Positions 60,480 to 64,000 of a stretch of DNA of 64,000 bases are shown one piece after another. The notes below the pieces were generated by a model. That model made no database searches. It was not told where the DNA came from and saw nothing but the letters and a program-made list of their open reading frames with translations. The stretch comes from Mucilaginibacter inviolabilis (GTDB taxonomy: Bacteria > Bacteroidota > Bacteroidia > Sphingobacteriales > Sphingobacteriaceae). The DNA is taken from assembly GCF_011089895.1 (NCBI RefSeq), contig NZ_JAANAT010000001.1, positions 2,728,001 to 2,792,000 on the forward strand, given 5' to 3'. Both the position numbers and the translations under genes were made by a program. Each line of letters begins with the position of its first letter. Position 1 is the first letter of the stretch.

Positions 60480-60628
60480 TTTTGGCTAAAGCCCCTATTT
60501 TTAGTATCGCTATCCGTCCCATAAATGGGACGGCAATGAATAAAAATATTAGAACTGTTCCATATTTATCATTGCCGTTGGCTTTAGCCAACGGATTACA
60601 AAGAAAAAACATCGGGCTTTAGCCAAAA
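60480..60628. repeat. 149-bp MITE-like element with 15-bp terminal repeats
   Basis: TTTTGGCTAAAGCCC (60480-60494) and GGGCTTTAGCCAAAA (60614-60628) are perfect inverted repeats. Inside lie two more palindromes: CCGTCCCATAAATGGGACGG (60514-60533) and CCGTTGGCTTTAGCCAACGG (60575-60594). There is no gene within it. Confidence 0.9.
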
Positions 60629-60717
60629 CTATTCGTTTTGATTCTTCCGAATAGCAATACTCCTTACTCCAAAGAAAAATCCCTTATCTTTGCTCCCCAA
60701 ATCCTTGCTCCAAAAAA

Positions 60718-61311
60718 ATGCTTAAAATAGGTTTAACAGGTAATATAGGTAGTGGCAAAACTACAGTAGCCAAAGTTTTTGAGCTTTTGGGCATACCTGT
60801 TTTTTATGCCGATGATGAGGCTAAAAAAGTAATGGTGACCGATGTTATACTAATTGATGCCTTAAAACAAACTTTTGGCGCTGAGTCATACTTTGAAGAT
60901 GGCAGCCTGAACCGCAAACATATTGCCGGGATAGTTTTTAATAACGAGGCCGAGCTTAAAAAATTGAATGCCCTGGTACACCCGGCAACTTTCAGGGCTT
61001 TTGATAATTGGCTGCAAAACATTCATAGCGCCCCTTATGTGATCAAAGAAGCCGCCCTCCTATTTGAAAGCGACTCTTACAAAATGTGCGACCGCAGCTT
61101 GCTTGTATCCGCCCCCTTGGAGAACCGCATAGCACGAGTTATCAAGCGCGACCATATTACACGAGCCGAAGTGGAAAGCCGCGAAGCCCGACAATTTACC
61201 GAAGAAAAAAAGAAGCAACTGGCCAACGATGTGATTGTTAATGACGATCATCAGCTGGTTATCCCGCAGGTGCTGGCTTTGCATGAGCAGTATTTGAGAA
61301 TCAAGAGCTAA
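60718..61311 (+). CDS. coaE: dephospho-CoA kinase
   Basis: A 197-residue kinase, the last step of coenzyme A synthesis (dephospho-CoA + ATP). The P-loop is GLTGNIGSGKTTVAKVF at 5-21. The substrate side shows GIPVFYADDEAKKVM, LNALVHPATF and EAALLFESDSYKMCDRSLLV with the catalytic region. The RxxRD-type segment RVIKRDHITRAEVESREARQ is conserved. Length is normal. The leader holds pyrimidine-rich words (CTTTGCTCCCCAAATCCTTG) directly before the ATG. Confidence 0.94.
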   Translation: MLKIGLTGNIGSGKTTVAKVFELLGIPVFYADDEAKKVMVTDVILIDALKQTFGAESYFEDGSLNRKHIAGIVFNNEAELKKLNALVHPATFRAFDNWLQNIHSAPYVIKEAALLFESDSYKMCDRSLLVSAPLENRIARVIKRDHITRAEVESREARQFTEEKKKQLANDVIVNDDHQLVIPQVLALHEQYLRIKS

Positions 61312-61383
61312 GAATCAAGAAATATGAAAATGTTTAGTTTTCGCCTTTTACCTTTCACCCTTCGGCTTTTCCCTTCCATATAA

Positions 61384-62319
61384 ATGATACTCGACGATTT
61401 TGTACAGATAGATGAAAAAGGATTGTATTGCAAATACGGCGATTTTTATCTGGATCCTAAACTACCTGCTAAAACAGCGGTAATAACCCATGCCCATGCC
61501 GATCATGCGGTGAGTGGTAACCATGATGTTTACTGTACCCGGGCAACAGCCAGTGTGATGCAGCTGCGTTATGACCGTACCGCGGCCAAAGTTTTTAATA
61601 TAGTAGGGTTTAACGAACCTTTTACCATTGGCAAAGTAACCATTACGCTGATCCCAGCCGGCCATATGCTAGGCTCTGCCCAGGTGCTGATGGAATACGA
61701 AGATACCCGCTACCTGTATACCGGCGACTATAAATTACAGCCCGATGATACCTGCGAACCCATTGAATGGGTAACCACCGATGTACTGATCACCGAAAGT
61801 ACCTTTGCCGATCCGGAGGTGATACACCCCGATCCGGTTGCCGAGATACAAAAGATCAATTCCATCAAAACCAATATCCTGTTAGGCGCTTATGGTTTGG
61901 GGAAAAGTCAGCGGCTCATTAACCTGATCAGTGCACATGCACCACAAAAAAAGATACTGGTGCACCACCGCATTATGCCTATCAATGCCATCTATCAAAA
62001 AATGGGAATTGTGCTGGGCCCGCATCAAATTTACGGGCGCAAGCTGATGAAGGTGCAGGATGAGTTTGTATACATCGTTCCACCCTTTACTTTCGATAGC
62101 TATATCCGGGCTACAGGCGTAACCCGGCTTTTTGCCTCGGGCTGGAAAAATCTGCAGGTTAACCAGCGCGATACCCTGTTTATATCAGACCATGTGGATT
62201 GGAACGATATCCTGGAAACCATAGCCCGCACCCAACCCAAACAAATATGGACACTTCATGGTGATGGCCGACATTTAAAAGCCCATTTCAATGATGACAT
62301 TTTTGTAAAACTGCTTTAA
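61384..62319 (+). CDS. MBL-fold exonuclease, DNA-ligase-associated type
   Basis: A 311-residue protein with the metallo-beta-lactamase / beta-CASP layout. Metal ligands are in AVITHAHADHAVSGN (HxHxDH), PAGHMLGSAQVLMEYEDTRY, and YTGDYKLQPDDTC. The end ISDHVDWNDILETIARTQPK and QIWTLHGDGRHL match the family annotated as a ligase-associated exonuclease, usually found in a cluster with an ATP-dependent DNA ligase, an Lhr-like helicase and a phosphoesterase. None of those partners is in this window. The protein may act in DNA repair or RNA processing. Confidence 0.72.
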   Translation: MILDDFVQIDEKGLYCKYGDFYLDPKLPAKTAVITHAHADHAVSGNHDVYCTRATASVMQLRYDRTAAKVFNIVGFNEPFTIGKVTITLIPAGHMLGSAQVLMEYEDTRYLYTGDYKLQPDDTCEPIEWVTTDVLITESTFADPEVIHPDPVAEIQKINSIKTNILLGAYGLGKSQRLINLISAHAPQKKILVHHRIMPINAIYQKMGIVLGPHQIYGRKLMKVQDEFVYIVPPFTFDSYIRATGVTRLFASGWKNLQVNQRDTLFISDHVDWNDILETIARTQPKQIWTLHGDGRHLKAHFNDDIFVKLL

Positions 62320-62474
62320 GATTATGCATTTATAATTACCAATTTTTTTAGTAAATTTGTGTAAACAATGGCCCTAACGCTCTTTTTTCAGAGGTGGCTG
62401 CTTGTTGAGCTAAGCATAAATATGACCAAAAAGAGGCAATATTCACCCCAAACTATTAACTATCAACTAATTAT

Positions 62475-62620
62475 AACTTTTTAAACTTCAAAAAACGCAT
62501 TAAAATCGCGTTTAAATTTGTTAAAAAGTGTTAAAATCGATGTTTTTCGAATGTTTTTGAATGCATTTTGGCTCGTTTTTGAGTCGAAATTTGTTAAAAT
62601 TCAAGGTTTAAAAAGTTTTT
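62475..62620 (-). repeat. AT-rich ~145-bp dispersed element, copy B
   Basis: On the minus strand it begins AAAAACTTTTTAAACCTT (62620-62603), contains the same 24-base block starting ATTTTAACACTTTTTAAC (62537-62514), and ends TTTAAAAAGTT. It is copy A of 8621-8764 in the opposite orientation with small indels. Copy B lies upstream of the DUF5522 gene. Confidence 0.75.
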
Positions 62621-62642
62621 ATCGCGGCAGCAGTTTAAATAA

Positions 62643-62819
62643 ATGTTAGAGGAAGGAACAGACTATTACATTAATGAGGATGGCAATTTTGTTTTCACAA
62701 AAGAGTATCATTTAAAACGCGGTTACTGCTGTAAAAATAAATGCCTGCATTGTCCCTGGAATTATGGAAAAGCCGATATAGCTGATACTGAAAATGGAAC
62801 AAATAAAAATGAGCTGTAA
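62643..62819 (+). CDS. DUF5522 small Cys-rich protein
   Basis: A 58-residue protein starting MLEEGTDYYINEDGNFVFTK, continuing EYHLKRGYCCKNKCLHCPWN. The RGYCC..KCxHCPW pattern with four Cys matches DUF5522, a small Bacteroidota family that may bind metal; its function is unknown. The ATG lies after the AT-rich element, with a TAG-free frame to the TAA at 62817. The size, just under 60 residues, explains why it is easy to miss. Confidence 0.82.
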   Translation: MLEEGTDYYINEDGNFVFTKEYHLKRGYCCKNKCLHCPWNYGKADIADTENGTNKNEL

Positions 62820-62903
62820 TGAACTATCCTTAGCTTACGTATAGACTTAGCTCAAATTAAAAATAATTAAACATATTTACATTCTTATTGATTGTTACCT
62901 ATT

Positions 62904-63353
62904 ATGCGCATTGACGACGAAATACAAAGCACAAATTTTGAAGATAATTATCATAAAGTAGCAATTAACATTGCCTACACCTCGGGTTGGTTAAACAACT
63001 ACTTTAAGCTTCATTTTGATAAATATAATATTACCCAACAACAATTTAATATCCTGAGGATACTAAGGGGCCAATACCCCAATCCGGCAACTATCAATTT
63101 GCTGAAAGAACGGATGATTGATAAAATGTCTGACGCATCACGTATAGTTGACCGTCTGATTCAAAAGGAACTGGTTTCGCGCTGTACCAATAATAAAGAC
63201 AGGCGCGCCGTTGATATCCGCATCAGCGAACTGGGTTTACAAACCCTGTCAAAAATGGATGATGAATTTAAACCCAAAGATATATTGAAAGGTAACCTGA
63301 GTGAGGCAGACGCTGCAGCGCTCAGTGATCTGTTGGATAAGCTGAGGGGATAA
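62904..63353 (+). CDS. MarR-family transcriptional regulator
   Basis: A 149-residue winged-helix regulator from the ATG at 62904; an upstream TTG would add four residues. The HTH lies in ITQQQFNILRILRGQYPNPA with LLKERMIDKMSDASRIVDRL as recognition helix, and the wing is NNKDRRAVDIRISELGLQTL (DRR signature). It follows the DUF5522 gene by 84 bases and ends before a REP-like unit. Its target is not clear; the convergent aldo/keto reductase at the window's end is a neighbour, not a proven target. Confidence 0.88.
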   Translation: MRIDDEIQSTNFEDNYHKVAINIAYTSGWLNNYFKLHFDKYNITQQQFNILRILRGQYPNPATINLLKERMIDKMSDASRIVDRLIQKELVSRCTNNKDRRAVDIRISELGLQTLSKMDDEFKPKDILKGNLSEADAAALSDLLDKLRG

Positions 63354-63363
63354 AAGAAATCAG

Positions 63364-63457
63364 GTCATGCTGAACTTGTTTCAGCATCCCACATGCCAGG
63401 CTTATACTTTAATGAGGGTAAACCAAGCATGTGGGATCCCGAAATAAATTCGGGATA
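63364..63457. repeat. REP-like unit, GTCATGCTGAAC type
   Basis: GTCATGCTGAACTTGTTTCA and GCATCCCACATGCC are answered by GCATGTGGGATCCC and GAAATAAATTCGGGAT, forming a two-part hairpin between converging genes. Confidence 0.82.
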
Positions 63458-63467
63458 ACTCCGGGAA

Positions 63468-64000
63468 CTAAAAATGTCCTCTTATTTTATCAACTATCTC
63501 AGCATCATACAATGATCTTAATTGCTGATGAATTCCTGCTGTTAAATGAGGTAATTTTACAGCCTCTACATTACTGTTAACCTGTGTTACTTTGGATGCC
63601 CCCGGTATTACTGTGGTAACTTCCGGATGATCCAATATCCAACGAATAGCCCATTGCGGCATTCGCTCATCTGGCAGCAGTTCTTTTATTTTGTTGGATA
63701 ATTTTATGCCTTCATTAAACTCAATACCCGAAAATGTTTCACCTGCGTTAAAAGCTTCGCCATTGGCATTGTAGTTACGATGATCGTTCTGGGCAAATTG
63801 GGTTTCAGCATTAAATTTACCCGACAACAAGCCACTGGCCAGCGGTACCCGCACGATGATAGCCACACCTTTTTCGGCAGCTTTGGCAAACACCTCATCG
63901 GCTACGTGCTGCCTGAACAGGTTAAAGATGATCTGTAACGAAGCTAAACCCTCCTGCTCCAGGCAGATCAATGCTTCCTCAGAAGTTTCCACACTGGCGC
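63468..64000 (-). CDS. aldo/keto reductase, C-terminal part (cut by window edge)
   Basis: The frame is open to base 64000, reading ASVETSEEALICLEQEGLAS at the edge; the apparent GTG start near 63992 is inside the gene. Visible parts are SLQIIFNLFRQHVADEVFAK, GVAIIVRVPLASGLLSGKFN, and the C-terminal cofactor segment TTVIPGASKVTQVNSNVEAV. These fit the NADP-binding C-terminal half of the AKR barrel. The catalytic Tyr and Lys lie beyond the window. It is convergent with the MarR gene. Confidence 0.88.
   Translation of the reverse strand, partial: ASVETSEEALICLEQEGLASLQIIFNLFRQHVADEVFAKAAEKGVAIIVRVPLASGLLSGKFNAETQFAQNDHRNYNANGEAFNAGETFSGIEFNEGIKLSNKIKELLPDERMPQWAIRWILDHPEVTTVIPGASKVTQVNSNVEAVKLPHLTAGIHQQLRSLYDAEIVDKIRGHF

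Overview
The window looks like chromosomal DNA of a Bacteroidota member, most likely family Sphingobacteriaceae and Mucilaginibacter- or Pedobacter-like. The support is a short primary sigma factor, promoters of the TTTG-N19-TAnnTTTG type (clearest before tRNA-His), type III glutamine synthetase, an Oar-like TonB-dependent receptor, DUF3276 (PUR-domain) and DUF5522 proteins, a long NusB, and lipoproteins with Bacteroidota lipoboxes. Identification is from reading the translations; no search was run.

Layout. 1-1.1 kb: AT-rich, decayed DNA with remnants of a tyrosine integrase and a second broken frame, lying against the 3' end of tRNA-His; this looks like the scar of an integrated element. 1.3-8.4 kb: copper-type P-ATPase, RNase HI, a phosphodiesterase-like protein, TrmN6-type tRNA methyltransferase, and a coupled purL-VOC pair. 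8.9-17.8 kb: an accessory metabolic stretch (VOC protein, NmrA-like reductase with a divergent HxlR regulator and a GTTAC/GTAAC operator cluster, DUF1772 membrane protein, luciferase-like monooxygenase, GNAT, AraC plus isochorismatase-like hydrolase, PLP decarboxylase with a divergent LysR). 18-20.2 kb: TlpA-like thioredoxin and a TonB protein. 20.6-29.3 kb: a nitrogen-assimilation block with two different ammonium transporters, a putative porin and GlnN, with unusual repeats in the leaders. 29.6-31.6 kb: PurM and a sterol-desaturase-like hydroxylase. 31.7-37 kb: a large TonB-dependent receptor and an unknown lipoprotein. 37.4-53.2 kb: mostly housekeeping (lpdA, MBL hydrolase, rpoD, SDR plus AraC, endonuclease V, PhzF, SMC, S41 protease, a LolD operon with a HAD protein carrying an altered nucleophile position, sucC). 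53.3-55.6 kb: DUF3276 and an ABC exporter. 55.9 kb: a small six-cysteine peptide with a double-glycine-like leader. 56.4-62.3 kb: a same-strand series (leucine-dehydrogenase-like protein with Tyr in place of the catalytic Lys, nusB, DUF1573, yajC, ybbR, coaE, MBL exonuclease-like). 62.6-64 kb: DUF5522, MarR, and a cut-off aldo/keto reductase.

The most unusual feature is the intergenic DNA. Many gaps hold inverted repeats: GTCAT-type REP-like units, CCCCCTAGCCCCCT units, a 149-bp element with 15-bp perfect terminal repeats, a two-copy ~145-bp AT-rich element with terminal inverted repeats (8621-8764 and 62475-62620), and 'word' repeats in which a short phrase is repeated after one gene's stop and its reverse complement ends at or near the next gene. 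Several of these directly abut start codons. No CRISPR array, rRNA operon or intact transposase was seen.
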